This document shows, in pieces, positions 15,775 to 24,311 of a stretch of DNA of 64,000 bases. This DNA comes from Roseibium litorale (GTDB lineage Bacteria; Pseudomonadota; Alphaproteobacteria; Rhizobiales; Stappiaceae), in assembly GCF_014842915.1 (NCBI RefSeq), contig NZ_JACYXI010000008.1, positions 186,001 through 250,000 on the forward strand. The letters run 5' to 3'. A program made the translations under genes and the position numbers. Under the pieces are notes generated by a model that saw only the letters and a list, made by a program, of their open reading frames with translations, did no database searches and was not told the origin of the DNA. How positions within the stretch are numbered: the stretch's first letter is position 1; every line of letters starts with the position of its first letter.

Positions 15775-17046
15775 TTATTTCGCGGCCAGTCCGAACAGTG
15801 ACTTCGCCAGCGCCAGCTTTCCTTCCGCAGCCCGATCACAGCACGCCCGGAAATATCCGCCCGGCGAACTGATTTTTTCTGGATCTCGCAGGGCCTTCTC
15901 GGCAACCACTGCCAGAATTGCCGCAGCAGCCTGCTTTCCTAGCCTGCTACAGGCGTTTGCGTAGGCGGATTCACTGAGGCCAATCCCCACCCTCATGACT
16001 TCAGCCGCCGACATTAATTCCGGCCAGCTGCTGAGTGACAACCCAAAATCGCTTTGAACGGCCGTACAGGCGCTTTCCAGTAAGGATATCGAAACCGCAT
16101 CCAGGGATGCTGTTCTCTGGAAATCTGCTCCACTTGGGTGGTTCTGCGGGCTTTTGGCCGTAGTTTGGGCCCTACCCGGCTCCGCTTGCTCCTTTTCAGG
16201 AGCTATTTCGGAGCCGGAGGCGACGTCAGTTAATATTTGAATTTCATCCGCGTGAGCGGATGTCCGATTATTAAAATAAGAGTCTGGTGAGTTTGTATTA
16301 AATAATTGGGTGACGCCAATGTCATGCTCGCCTGTCATATCATTGTTTTCAGGTGCTTTTTCGTCTGTCTGAGCCTCCGCAACCGCTTCAATCAGAAGAT
16401 CGTACAGATCCAACAAGGATGTGGCCTTTTCCTGAACATCCCGGTGACTTGCCAGGATTGCTTCCACCTGACCCGGAAACTCCGCCAGAGACGGATCTGA
16501 ATTGATGTCAAGGATATCGACAATTGCCCGGGAAACCCGAGTAACCGTGCGTTTGGCTTCCCGTCTGGCATTGAGTTCGGCTTGCCATTCGTCCGCCAGC
16601 CGCTTGATTTCGTGATAGCGAATGCGCGCCGGCGTGAAATCCAGGCCATAGGCGAAGGTAATGTCTCCGCGGCCATTCCGGTGCACCCAGCGGCGCCCCG
16701 TCGAACTGTCCCTGTAGGCCAGGACCTGTGCTTCGACCAGTTGTTTGATGGCGCGGATAACCGTGCGCTCACTTCGTCCGACATAGGACGCCAGCTTTTC
16801 GTTGGAGATCGCGACAACCGGCCGGGCTGCACCTTTCCAGTCCTCCGGCTTCGACAGTCCGAGCAGAATGTCGAGCACATGATAGGCCGTGGACGTGAGC
16901 CCCAGCGGTTGAGCAGCTCTCTTAAGAGCGATTGCGACTTCCGGCTTTCCGATGTCCGGGATGTCGTTCGACATCGCCAAACGTTGAGACGCAAGAATAC
17001 CTGGCGTCATCTTTCGGAAGGAAGAGACGTTCGAAACAGTAGGCAT
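15775..17046 (-). CDS. repC: Replication initiation protein RepC
   Basis: 423 residues with the RepC signature: an N-terminal domain (LKRAAQPLGLTSTAYHVLDI..., LASYVGRSERTVIRAIKQLV winged helix, RRWVHRNGRGDITFAYGLDF) and a C-terminal domain ending in GGYFRACCDRAAEGKLALAK. GGAGG lies 5 bases before the ATG. RepC initiates replication at an origin inside its own gene; the AT-rich central linker at 16205-16345 is the candidate. It follows repB after a 370-base gap that holds a likely antisense RNA, the standard arrangement of repABC operons. Confidence 0.95.
   Translation of the reverse strand: MPTVSNVSSFRKMTPGILASQRLAMSNDIPDIGKPEVAIALKRAAQPLGLTSTAYHVLDILLGLSKPEDWKGAARPVVAISNEKLASYVGRSERTVIRAIKQLVEAQVLAYRDSSTGRRWVHRNGRGDITFAYGLDFTPARIRYHEIKRLADEWQAELNARREAKRTVTRVSRAIVDILDINSDPSLAEFPGQVEAILASHRDVQEKATSLLDLYDLLIEAVAEAQTDEKAPENNDMTGEHDIGVTQLFNTNSPDSYFNNRTSAHADEIQILTDVASGSEIAPEKEQAEPGRAQTTAKSPQNHPSGADFQRTASLDAVSISLLESACTAVQSDFGLSLSSWPELMSAAEVMRVGIGLSESAYANACSRLGKQAAAAILAVVAEKALRDPEKISSPGGYFRACCDRAAEGKLALAKSLFGLAAK
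16205..16345. other. oriV: Candidate origin of replication (AT-rich segment inside repC)
   Basis: The GC-rich repC gene turns strongly AT-rich here (GTTAATATTTGAATTTC, GATTATTAAAATAAGAG, GTATTAAATAATTGG). In characterised repABC plasmids the origin lies in such an AT-rich stretch within repC; assignment here is by analogy. Confidence 0.55.
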
Positions 17047-17199
17047 AACAACCTCCGTTCGCCGTGGCCATGCTTGGTACGGCGTCGATCAATTCGGGAG
17101 GTTCAACGATGGGAAATCGGCATAAACCCGCTGTTCACACAAGATGGATCTTGCGCGTGATTCGGAATTCACCTAAAACAGAGAAGTGTTGAGGTTCCT

Positions 17200-17271
17200 G
17201 TTTGGGCTTTCCCTGCTGAACCGTGATTAGAGAGATCGATCGGTTGCCGCCGTTCGGTCTCTTTTCTTTTT
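17200..17271 (+). ncRNA. Putative repABC antisense RNA (ctRNA, incompatibility RNA)
   Basis: The repB-repC gap on the strand opposite to repABC ends in a strong intrinsic terminator (17231-17271). In repABC plasmids a counter-transcribed RNA of about 50-70 bases in exactly this place lowers RepC synthesis and sets incompatibility. The 3' end is supported by the terminator; the 5' end is a guess. Confidence 0.6.
17231..17271 (+). terminator. Rho-independent terminator of the putative ctRNA
   Basis: Stem AGAGATCGA (17231-17239) pairs with TCGGTCTCT (17254-17262) with one G-T wobble around a GC-rich loop, followed by TTTTCTTTTT on the plus strand. Confidence 0.7.
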
Positions 17272-17416
17272 GATCCTATTTCTTCTGCAGTTCCTCCTTC
17301 TTCCTCTTTCGGCATTTCACCTAGCGGCTGTAGAGCAATTATGGCGCCAGCCTTGATCGCCTTCCCCAGTAAATTGCCGTTCCGGTAAGAGTGTCTTGGA
17401 CACCGTAAGGCGTCGT

Positions 17417-18430
17417 TTAGTTGTCCGGACCCTCTCCACTGTTCCGCTGTTGCTGGAAGCTCTGGTAAAGCTCCGGCAGGTTTTCACCGAGCCAATGGCT
17501 GAAGTCCGACTCCGATCGCGGGATGAAAATCGTCGTCGAAGACGCCGATGATTTCATCTTGGCGAACACTGTTCCATTTGAAGCGATTTCAACGACAGAG
17601 GGTTCAGAGGCCGCCGCTTTCTTGTCCCGGCCCTTTGCTGCGCGCGCAGCCATTGAAACTCTCTCCTGAGCCGAAGCAACTTTGAAATCATCACCTTCCA
17701 GAAGCTTCCGGACGCGCTTCTCTGCCCCCGGATTTTCGAAGTGTTTCGCAAGGTCAAGCCAGGCGGGCCGGCCTACGTTTTTTGCACGGCCAATCGCACG
17801 GATAATGTCATGCGGGATGCTGTCGGCAATCTTCCGCATATTTGAAATAACGGTCTGAACCTGACCGAGTACCGGCTGCATTTCGCGTTGCTTGAGACCA
17901 GCCTGGCGGAGCTGTTCAGCCCACAGAACCATTTCGGCAAAGGTTAGGTTTTCGCGTACGCCGTTTTCTAGGGACTGCTCCTTGATCAACTCTGCATCGC
18001 TCAACTTGCGGACATAGGCTTTGACCTTGAATGTCTCGGGTCGAGCGGATTCGGCCATCAGTGCCTGAATGGCCAACAAACGCCGATGCCCGTAAGCCAG
18101 CTGGTAGCGGTCTCTTTCGCTTGGATGTGGTCGCACAAGGACAGGGATCTTCTGGCCTTCGTCCTGAAGCGAGAGCTTCAACTCCTCGAGAGCTTCGCCC
18201 GCTTCCTCATCGGTCTCGAACCGGTCCGAGAAAGGGCTCGGATCGATTTTGGAAGGATCGAGCGAGACGATGCTATCCTCACGCATATGCGACAGCGCGC
18301 GCCCCATTGAATTCACCACGGGAGCCGTCGTCGCCTTTTGGCTTGGCACCGGCGCCGGGGCACCGCTCTTTTCATCGGCTGCGGCAGCAGCGGCATCGGA
18401 CATCATTTTGACGATTGATTTCTTCACCAT
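17417..18430 (-). CDS. repB: Plasmid partition protein RepB (ParB family)
   Basis: 337 residues from ATG 18430, which overlaps the repA stop (TGATG) behind GGGAGG. Contains the ParB/Spo0J nuclease-like fold (IDPSPFSDRF..., QKIPVLVRPHP, YQLAYGHRRLLAIQAL, KEQSLENGVRENLTFAEM) and the RepB C-terminal domain with a helix-turn-helix (LKQREMQPVLGQVQTVISNM). RepB binds parS and works with RepA in segregation and repression. The start matches the tightly coupled repA-repB arrangement. I found no convincing 16-base parS in the operon by eye. Confidence 0.93.
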   Translation of the reverse strand: MVKKSIVKMMSDAAAAAADEKSGAPAPVPSQKATTAPVVNSMGRALSHMREDSIVSLDPSKIDPSPFSDRFETDEEAGEALEELKLSLQDEGQKIPVLVRPHPSERDRYQLAYGHRRLLAIQALMAESARPETFKVKAYVRKLSDAELIKEQSLENGVRENLTFAEMVLWAEQLRQAGLKQREMQPVLGQVQTVISNMRKIADSIPHDIIRAIGRAKNVGRPAWLDLAKHFENPGAEKRVRKLLEGDDFKVASAQERVSMAARAAKGRDKKAAASEPSVVEIASNGTVFAKMKSSASSTTIFIPRSESDFSHWLGENLPELYQSFQQQRNSGEGPDN

Positions 18431-19668
18431 CAAACCTCCCTGCCCCAGACCTTCTTGATCAGGTCGAGAATTTCCGCGTTCACTCGGTCTGCACTTTCAA
18501 GCGCCCGCTTCAGGGTTTCGCGGCCAACTTCACCAGGTTCGATTTCGTAGAGGCTCTTCTTGGCAACACCGGCCGATGCAATCGCAGTGGACTCAATCGC
18601 TTCGGCGACAAGGACATCGGTGCCAAACAGATCCCGCATCGTGCCAGACATGATTTTCTGCGGACCGTCGTTGGGGTTTACGCGAGTTAGCAGGAACTTT
18701 GTGAAGTCATGTTCGAAGACAGCACCGCCATCGGAAAGGGTATGCGTCACATCGGCAATCATTTTGAGGAATTGCGAACAGGATGAGACGTCGAGCATCG
18801 CCGGATGCACCGTAATGATAAGGCCAGTTGCTGCATAAAGCGCCGCCATCGTGGTGTAGCCAAGCGAAGGCGGCGTATCGAGAACCACGATGTCGTAATA
18901 ATCTTCGACTGACCGGATGACTGCGTCGAGACGCTGGAAGAAGAGCCCCAGTTCATCGGTCCGCCGCTCAGCCAAAGCCGTCGGCGTATCATATTCGAAG
19001 TCCATGAGGCGCAGGTTGCCGCAGGCAAGATGTATCCCCGGGAAGTAGGTCTCGCGGATGACCTCGGCAAACGGGATGCGATAATTGTCATAGCGCAGGG
19101 CATCATAGGTGGTGTCCGTGCGCTCGTCTTCCCCCTCCCCCGACCTAAGGTCACGGTCCGGCTGGATGCCAAACGTTGTCGTCATAGAGGCCTGGGGATC
19201 CAGGTCGACGCAAAGCACCCTATAGCCTTGCAAGGCGAGATAATGAGCCAGATGGACGGAAGTTGTCGTCTTGGAGCTACCGCCCTTAAAATTCGCCGCG
19301 GCGATCACCTGGAGCTTCTCGCCCGGCCGCCGATGCGGAACCAGGCGCAAGGCATCGTCGGGGCGCAGGTCCGCAAGGAAACTCCGCAGCTCCCAGACCT
19401 GATCCACCGAATAGATCCTCCGGTTGTTGTCAGCACGATGCGGCTGCGGTCCCCTCCCCTCCAGTGTCAGGGTTCGAAGCGTACTTTCGGGCACACCAAG
19501 AAGACGCACGAGATCAGTCGTTGAAAACGTCCGGCCGAAAACCTTGCGCGCTTCCGGCGGATAGGTCATCTCGCGCATAGTCTGCAAACGGTCTGACAGC
19601 CTGTGCGTGAAATTCTCGATCTTTGCGGTCGTATTACGTCCGCCGGAAATTTGTTCGGTAACGGCCAT
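18430..19668 (-). CDS. repA: Plasmid partition ATPase RepA (ParA family)
   Basis: 412 residues: an N-terminal winged-helix part (TDLVRLLGVPESTLRTLTLE, NRRIYSVDQVWELRSFL) and a deviant Walker ParA ATPase with KGGSSKTTT (residues 128-136), Walker A' VDLDPQAS and Walker B-like VVLDTPPSLG. It drives plasmid partition and represses the operon with RepB. GAGGG lies 5 bases before the ATG. First gene of the repABC operon; the TGACGG/CCGTCA inverted repeat just upstream (19679-19716) may be its operator. Confidence 0.95.
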   Translation of the reverse strand: MAVTEQISGGRNTTAKIENFTHRLSDRLQTMREMTYPPEARKVFGRTFSTTDLVRLLGVPESTLRTLTLEGRGPQPHRADNNRRIYSVDQVWELRSFLADLRPDDALRLVPHRRPGEKLQVIAAANFKGGSSKTTTSVHLAHYLALQGYRVLCVDLDPQASMTTTFGIQPDRDLRSGEGEDERTDTTYDALRYDNYRIPFAEVIRETYFPGIHLACGNLRLMDFEYDTPTALAERRTDELGLFFQRLDAVIRSVEDYYDIVVLDTPPSLGYTTMAALYAATGLIITVHPAMLDVSSCSQFLKMIADVTHTLSDGGAVFEHDFTKFLLTRVNPNDGPQKIMSGTMRDLFGTDVLVAEAIESTAIASAGVAKKSLYEIEPGEVGRETLKRALESADRVNAEILDLIKKVWGREV

Positions 19669-20166
19669 TGATGCCCTCTGACGGTTTATGACCCGTTCCT
19701 ACAGATCACTCCGTCATGGATGCCGGATTCCAACCAAACCTGCAAGGCATTTTAAGTTAACGAATTCCTAACGGTATATCTCAACGGTGGGGAATTGCCC
19801 GGCAGCACAAAAAAGTTTCTGCGAGCAAACACTATTGAAAGACCTACTGAATTTACTCACATTCTTTATAAAAGTGGAATCTTCAAGTTCTTTCATAGCA
19901 TTAGGGAAAACTCGCACCAACATTAGAGAGTCGGCCAGGAAACTTTGGAAACGCGAACCAAAGTCATCCATATCTGTTGCCCAGCCTGTAAGTTCTTTCA
20001 AGGAAACCGGCGAACTCTCGGGGTTTCCCGAGCCATTGCCATCGCGCAGGTGAGAATCAGCACATCGGCCGTTATTCGTGTCTTTCGTGTCGTTCGAGCC
20101 AGAAGGGCACAACACAAACTCAGCTTGAGCTTTGGCGGGGGCGACAAATCCCTGCTATAAGCGAAG
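19669..20166. other. repA upstream region
   Basis: About 500 bases that must hold the repABC promoter. An interrupted inverted repeat TGACGG (19679-19684) ... CCGTCA (19711-19716) lies within 50 bases of the repA start and is a candidate RepA/RepB operator. The stretch around 19750-19920 is AT-rich. Short open frames occur on both strands (for example 19768-20115 minus) but overlap each other and have no family features. Confidence 0.4.
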
Positions 20167-20571
20167 TCAATCTTCGTCAGACAGTCGGTCCAGCGTCGCC
20201 TTCATGACGCACATTCCGGCCTCCATCGCGGCATTTTGCTCCGCCGATGTGTCGTCGGGGAGAAAATCCGCGATCCAAACGACAACGGTTGCGGCCGATT
20301 GTTCGAAAATCTGAACCGCGGCGTTGTAATGACTGAACTGCAGTCCTTCGACCGACCATACGAGGCGTCTGGCTTCGTCGTCGAGCGTGATAATCGGTTC
20401 GCGGACGGTCACATCATTTGCAAATGTAACAATGCGTGCACCCGGCTCGAGATGGGTGTCAGTGACAAAGCCGGGCACGAGACGGGTGTGTAATGCGCCG
20501 ATATCCCGGATCGCATCCCAGACTTTTTCGGGCGGAGCCGAGGTCTGAATTTCTTTCCGAATGGTGGCCAT
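20167..20571 (-). CDS. SRPBCC-family protein (polyketide cyclase/dehydrase-like)
   Basis: 134 residues with the START/Bet v1-like pattern of small SRPBCC proteins: ATIRKEIQTSAPPEKVWDAI at the start, a central FANDVTVREPIITLDDEARR and RLVWSVEGLQFSHYNAAVQI, and a C-terminal helix (AAMEAGMCVMKATLDRL). These bind hydrophobic ligands; the substrate is unknown. Followed upstream by a VOC-family gene in the same direction 42 bases away, and divergent from an AraC regulator, suggesting a small detoxification operon. Confidence 0.85.
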   Translation of the reverse strand: MATIRKEIQTSAPPEKVWDAIRDIGALHTRLVPGFVTDTHLEPGARIVTFANDVTVREPIITLDDEARRLVWSVEGLQFSHYNAAVQIFEQSAATVVVWIADFLPDDTSAEQNAAMEAGMCVMKATLDRLSDED

Positions 20572-20613
20572 TTCTTGCTCCTGGTATCTGTCTTTACAAA
20601 GGCGGCTGCACGG

Positions 20614-20991
20614 TTACAGAGTGGATCCGCAATATGCCTCGATCCGATAGCCATCAGGATCGCGTACGAAGGCTGCATAATAGTTGGCGTCATAGTCTTT
20701 CCGAAGGCCTGGTACGCCATTGTCGCGTCCCCCATGCTCAAGCGCTGCGGCATGGAACGCGTCGACACTCTTTTGCGAAGGAGAAGCAAAGCAAATGTGA
20801 AGCCCTGAGGCATCATTTGCGGGAACCGGAACATCAGCCGCTAGCACCCAGAAGGAAACGGTCTCGGCTCCGTATCCGAGCGAAGCATCGTTCTGGGCAA
20901 TGCAACGGTACCCAAGTGGTGTCAGGGCTGCGTCGTAAAATACCTTGGCCCGCACAAGATCGCGAACGCCGATTGAGATATGATCAATCAT
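20614..20991 (-). CDS. VOC-family (glyoxalase/bleomycin resistance-like) protein
   Basis: 125 residues from ATG 20991 (GAGGAG six bases upstream; the open frame extends to 21024). Typical single-domain VOC fold: IDHISIGVRDLVRAKVFYDA at the start with a metal-ligand His (H3), SGLHICFASPSQKSVDAFHA in the middle and a C-terminal FVRDPDGYRIEAYC with the usual Glu. Could be a glyoxalase-like lyase or an antibiotic-binding protein. Probably cotranscribed with the SRPBCC gene. Confidence 0.85.
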   Translation of the reverse strand: MIDHISIGVRDLVRAKVFYDAALTPLGYRCIAQNDASLGYGAETVSFWVLAADVPVPANDASGLHICFASPSQKSVDAFHAAALEHGGRDNGVPGLRKDYDANYYAAFVRDPDGYRIEAYCGSTL

Positions 20992-21086
20992 GGGAAACTC
21001 CTCAAAAACGGGGTATCCGGGCAATAGAAGCTATTCGCTCTGGCGACTTGGGAAAAATTGCTATTCTTCGCTCGAAAGGCGAGCCA

Positions 21087-21920
21087 ATGACGATGAATTC
21101 GAAACTGCTGGCCGTTGGAGCGGGATGGAGCGTGCAAGATCTGATTTGCACAGCCGGACCCCAGGACACCCCTTTCGAAGAACAACATGGGACTGTGGCA
21201 ATCGCTCCGGTGATGAGCGGCACCTTCGTTTATCGTTCGGCCCAGGGCTCAGCGCTGCTTGCGCCGGGAGCCTTTCTGCTCGGCAACCATGGGCGCTGTT
21301 TCGAATGTGGCCACGAGCATGGAACTGGGGATCGCTGCCTCTCCTTTCACTTCACACCGGACTACTGGGAAGACGTGGTGGCCTCTGTACCTGGTGTGAG
21401 AAAGGCCGTTTTCGACGTGCCTTCGCTACCACCGAATGCCTCCCTTCTCCCTCTCGCCACTGCTGTGGAGACAGCCTGCGAGGTGGGGAAGCCAGCACTT
21501 GAAGAGGTTGCAGTCGAGCTTGCAGGCTCGGTCTTGCGAACGGCTGCTGGGTTTGACGGTCCAAAAAGCTCGTTCAGTGCGCGCGATGAGCGCCGGATAT
21601 CAGAAACCGTGCGCAGAATAGAGAAATCGGCCTACGAATTGGAGGGTGACGAATTGTCGTTGAGCACGCTTTCACAAGAGGCAGGGATGAGCCGCTATCA
21701 TTTTGTGCGCACGTTCCGCAATCTCATGGGCATGCCACCATACCAGTATATCCTGAGGACCCGACTGAACCGCGCTGCGGTTCGCCTCCGTACTTCCAAT
21801 GACTCCATTTCCTCGATCGCTCTGGAGGCCGGTTTCAATGACCTGTCGACCTTCAACCGCAGATTCCGGAAACTTATGGGTGTGGCACCAGGCATCTTTC
21901 GAGATGATATCCGTCGCTAA
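21087..21920 (+). CDS. AraC-family transcriptional regulator
   Basis: 277 residues from ATG 21087 (the open frame runs much further upstream, but 20493-21086 is antisense to the VOC gene and has no family content). The N-terminal half is a cupin-like sensor (GTVAIAPVMSGTFVYRSAQG, CFECGHEHGTGDRCLSFHF; His and Cys residues could bind a metal) and the C-terminus carries two helix-turn-helix motifs (LSTLSQEAGMSRYHFVRTFR and ISSIALEAGFNDLSTFNRRF). It starts 95 bases from the divergent VOC gene and likely controls it. Confidence 0.88.
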   Translation: MTMNSKLLAVGAGWSVQDLICTAGPQDTPFEEQHGTVAIAPVMSGTFVYRSAQGSALLAPGAFLLGNHGRCFECGHEHGTGDRCLSFHFTPDYWEDVVASVPGVRKAVFDVPSLPPNASLLPLATAVETACEVGKPALEEVAVELAGSVLRTAAGFDGPKSSFSARDERRISETVRRIEKSAYELEGDELSLSTLSQEAGMSRYHFVRTFRNLMGMPPYQYILRTRLNRAAVRLRTSNDSISSIALEAGFNDLSTFNRRFRKLMGVAPGIFRDDIRR

Positions 21921-21983
21921 CCCGCATTTCATTCTATCTCTTCTGAACCTCCGCGAGCGGTTCGGCTTACGTCCTTTAAGCAA

Positions 21984-22857
21984 TTACCCCTCTTTGCCAA
22001 CCCAGAGGTTATCCAGTCCCGATGACAAACGGAATTGATTGCCGCTTCCGGGTCTCACAACAGTCGCTCACGATACAATCAAGAAACGACGGCTCGGGGC
22101 CGAAAGCTATCGCAGATTCATATTAGACAAATGTCGGCTTGGGCGCTCTGAGGTCTGCGGGCCGACTACCTATTCCCGCCCCTTCCCGATCACCTCAATA
22201 ACCCAGCCACTTGCTTTTTCCTGGCCAAAGGTTCTGGTTTTGCGCCGGGACTGGCGCTGGATCTCATTTCAACCCGACGCATTCTTCAATATAGCAATTG
22301 CTATATTGCCCGTTTTGGGCATGGTTGCCTGAACGCGCGTGAATATTCAAGAAGACATAGCAGTTGCTATATTCGCATCAGAAACGCTGGAGCCACCCAA
22401 TCTTGGTATTCTAGCATGCGCTTCGAAGAACCGTGCTCAGGGGGAATACCACCTCTCCGTATCGGCGGCGCCCCACCTAGCGAAGTGCCGGGTGCGCGAC
22501 CCAAGCTGCTTAACTATCACCTGCAACGCAGAACGGCCGCAAACGAACAGCAGCAAATTGATGTTCGGAAATACCTCCGCCTTGATGCGGCTGGCGGTAC
22601 CGTTCCGATGTTGCATCCAACAAAGCCAAAGAGGGGAGGGGAGGGGTATCCGAACCGGAACAGCCAGAGCAGAGTTCGCCTTCGGCCGATCTGGAAAAGT
22701 GCCCGGTGCGCCACATCGCTGGTAACGAGGCTGTTGGCGATGTCACGTTATTCAGTGCCTTAGCAGCTTGGGTATGGCCGGTGCTGCATGAACAGGTCTG
22801 CCTGCGGCCACAAACATCACCGTTTCCACGCGAGGTCATCGCTCGTGCAGTGTGGCT
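21984..22857. other. Gene-poor stretch
   Basis: No protein family could be recognised on either strand in about 870 bases. The only strong structures are the two palindromes at 22287-22370. Short open frames on both strands overlap one another and look like chance reading. The next item downstream is an IS6-family remnant, so this is probably decayed or recombined sequence. Confidence 0.5.
22287..22370. promoter_or_regulatory. Two ATAGCA-N2-TGCTAT palindromes
   Basis: A perfect 22-base palindrome at 22287-22308 with core AATATAGCAATTGCTATATT, and a second copy ATAGCAGTTGCTAT at 22357-22370, centres 66 bases apart. The shared core ATAGCA-N2-TGCTAT looks like the binding site of a dimeric regulator (MarR-, XRE- or TetR-like). 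No regulator gene lies next to it. Confidence 0.5.
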
Positions 22858-23285
22858 CTAGTACCGGTTTCCACTGAACCTGCGACTTGTTGAGGAAATG
22901 TTGCAGGAGCGCGGGATTATCGTTTCCTACGAAACATCCGCCGGCGGGGACGAAAGTTCGGACCGGCATATTCCACGCGGCTCCGCGGCAAGAGGCCGGG
23001 CATCAAGCCGAAGCGCATGATCACGGGCAAACTGGGTTCCTATGGTGCGGCAAAACGGCAGGTCATGCCCGGAATTGAGCATCGTTCTCACAAAGGTCTC
23101 TACAGCCGGGCAAAAAACCGCGTATTCCCTTACGGAAGCGGGAACAGGGCATGCAAAGCTTCCGGTCATCCGGACAGGCGCAGCATTTCAATCCACCACG
23201 CCACAATAAATCAGCAATGCCCATTCTCATCCATCGCCTCAAAGCCATGGTAGAGTGGAAAGCTGTAACCCAAATGGAGGGATGA
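22858..23285 (+). pseudogene. IS6-family transposase remnant with internal deletion
   Basis: The plus strand first reads YRFPLNLRLVEEMLQERGI and VSYET (IS6 start of catalytic region) and then, after loss of the DDE core, KRMITGKLGSYGAAKRQVMP, GIEHRSHKGL and a degraded NRAENSH...RKREQGMQSFRSSGQAQHF in shifting frames. These segments match the middle and C-terminal parts of IS6 transposases, so roughly 100 codons are missing and several frameshifts are present. Confidence 0.75.
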
Positions 23286-23627
23286 AATTATCCGGGACGC
23301 TCCCCTGTGCGCTTACGCAAAATTAGGTAGACATCGCTTCCCGTATGGTCCCGCCATGCGCCGCACAGGCCCATGGAGATGCTGTTCGAGCTTCAATCTC
23401 CCGCCCGGACGATGCCTGTCCTGAGGCATCTGCACCTTGATAAGGCCGATATATGCGCGGTTATTGAAGGAAACGGACATATTTTTGCGGAGTTGAACGC
23501 AAAGATACCGGCGTTGCTGAAGGCGCGCACACACGCGCAAACCTCGAGTTGACTGGCAAATCCACCTCGATCCAGAACCTGTCCAGACACTTTCGGGCGC
23601 TTGGCGGCAATCGCGCACGGGGCCATG
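23286..23627. other. Intergenic stretch without recognisable gene
   Basis: About 340 bases between the IS6 remnant and the TetR gene. Nothing recognisable was found on either strand. Confidence 0.4.
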
Positions 23628-24221
23628 TCAAGCCATATTGGGCGCCTGGGAAGGCGGGTTTGGATTAGGTTGCATGCCAATTCCGTTCAGAAAGACGTTC
23701 ACCAAATGAACGATGCGGGGCCGCGGTGAGCTGTCCTGCTCCGTCGCGAGCGAGATTGCGGTGGCGACGCATATCAGGTCATCGAAGATGACATCAGGTC
23801 GAACAGCCCCGGCCTTCTGCGCAATATCCAGAAGGCGCGCACCTTCCCCGAGGGTCGCGCGGCATCCAGGCGTGCCAATCTGCAGAACCGTCCCGAGCGA
23901 TGCTGCAAAGCCCCGGTAGAGATTCGAATATTGAATGAGTTCTTCGAGGTAGCAGCGCAAGGCGTCCGAGGGGTCGAGATGAGGCGACCTGGTACGGCTC
24001 GTCTCGGCAAAGGCTACGAACCTGGCGCTGTATGTCGCGGCCAAGAGGTCTTCGCGCGTCGGAAACCGTCGATAGAGCGTCCCGATCCCCACGCCGGCGC
24101 GCTTGGCGACTTCGTCCAACGAGACGCGCGCACCACGCTCGCGAAAGACATCCTCGGCTGCGGCGAGGATTTGAACCCGTTTACGCTGAGCGTCGGCTCG
24201 CAATGGGGTCTCACCGGTCAA
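23628..24221 (-). CDS. TetR-family transcriptional repressor
   Basis: 197 residues from a TTG at 24221 (GAGAGGA seven bases upstream); the frame remains open to 24329 but would run through the operator and across the start of the divergent gene. The N-terminal HTH is typical: RVQILAAAEDVFRERG, VSLDEVAKRAGVGIGTLYRR, FPTREDLLAA. The C-terminus is a helical ligand-binding domain. Divergent from the SDR gene with 90 bases between starts that hold two TGGAG-N5-CTCCA sites, so it almost surely controls the SDR gene and itself. Confidence 0.9.
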   Translation of the reverse strand: MTGETPLRADAQRKRVQILAAAEDVFRERGARVSLDEVAKRAGVGIGTLYRRFPTREDLLAATYSARFVAFAETSRTRSPHLDPSDALRCYLEELIQYSNLYRGFAASLGTVLQIGTPGCRATLGEGARLLDIAQKAGAVRPDVIFDDLICVATAISLATEQDSSPRPRIVHLVNVFLNGIGMQPNPNPPSQAPNMA

Positions 24222-24246
24222 TGAAAATTCCTCTCCGTGACTTGCT

Positions 24247-24291
24247 AAGTGGAGAATACCTCCATATAGAAAATGGAGCAATCCTCCACTT
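24247..24291. promoter_or_regulatory. Double operator TGGAG-N5-CTCCA between tetR and the SDR gene
   Basis: TGGAG-aatac-CTCCA (24250-24264) and TGGAG-caatc-CTCCA (24274-24288) are two palindromes 24 bases apart; together the whole region is a large imperfect inverted repeat (AAGTGGAG ... CTCCACTT). Location in the divergent promoter is typical for a TetR repressor binding as two dimers. Confidence 0.7.
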
Positions 24292-24311
24292 TCTAAAAGC
24301 GAGCAACGGAC

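Noticed and set aside
19768..20115. Open frames on both strands upstream of repA
   Set aside because: They overlap each other, lack ribosome-binding sites and family content; treated as promoter region.
15775..20166. parS partition site
   Set aside because: No 16-base GTT...AAC palindrome of the known RepB type was found by eye in or near repABC; near matches such as 17904-17919 are not palindromic. A motif scan over the whole replicon is needed.
20493..21086. N-terminal extension of the AraC gene at 21087
   Set aside because: The extension lies opposite the VOC gene and has no domain; the AraC sensor domain starts properly at 21087 with a ribosome-binding site.
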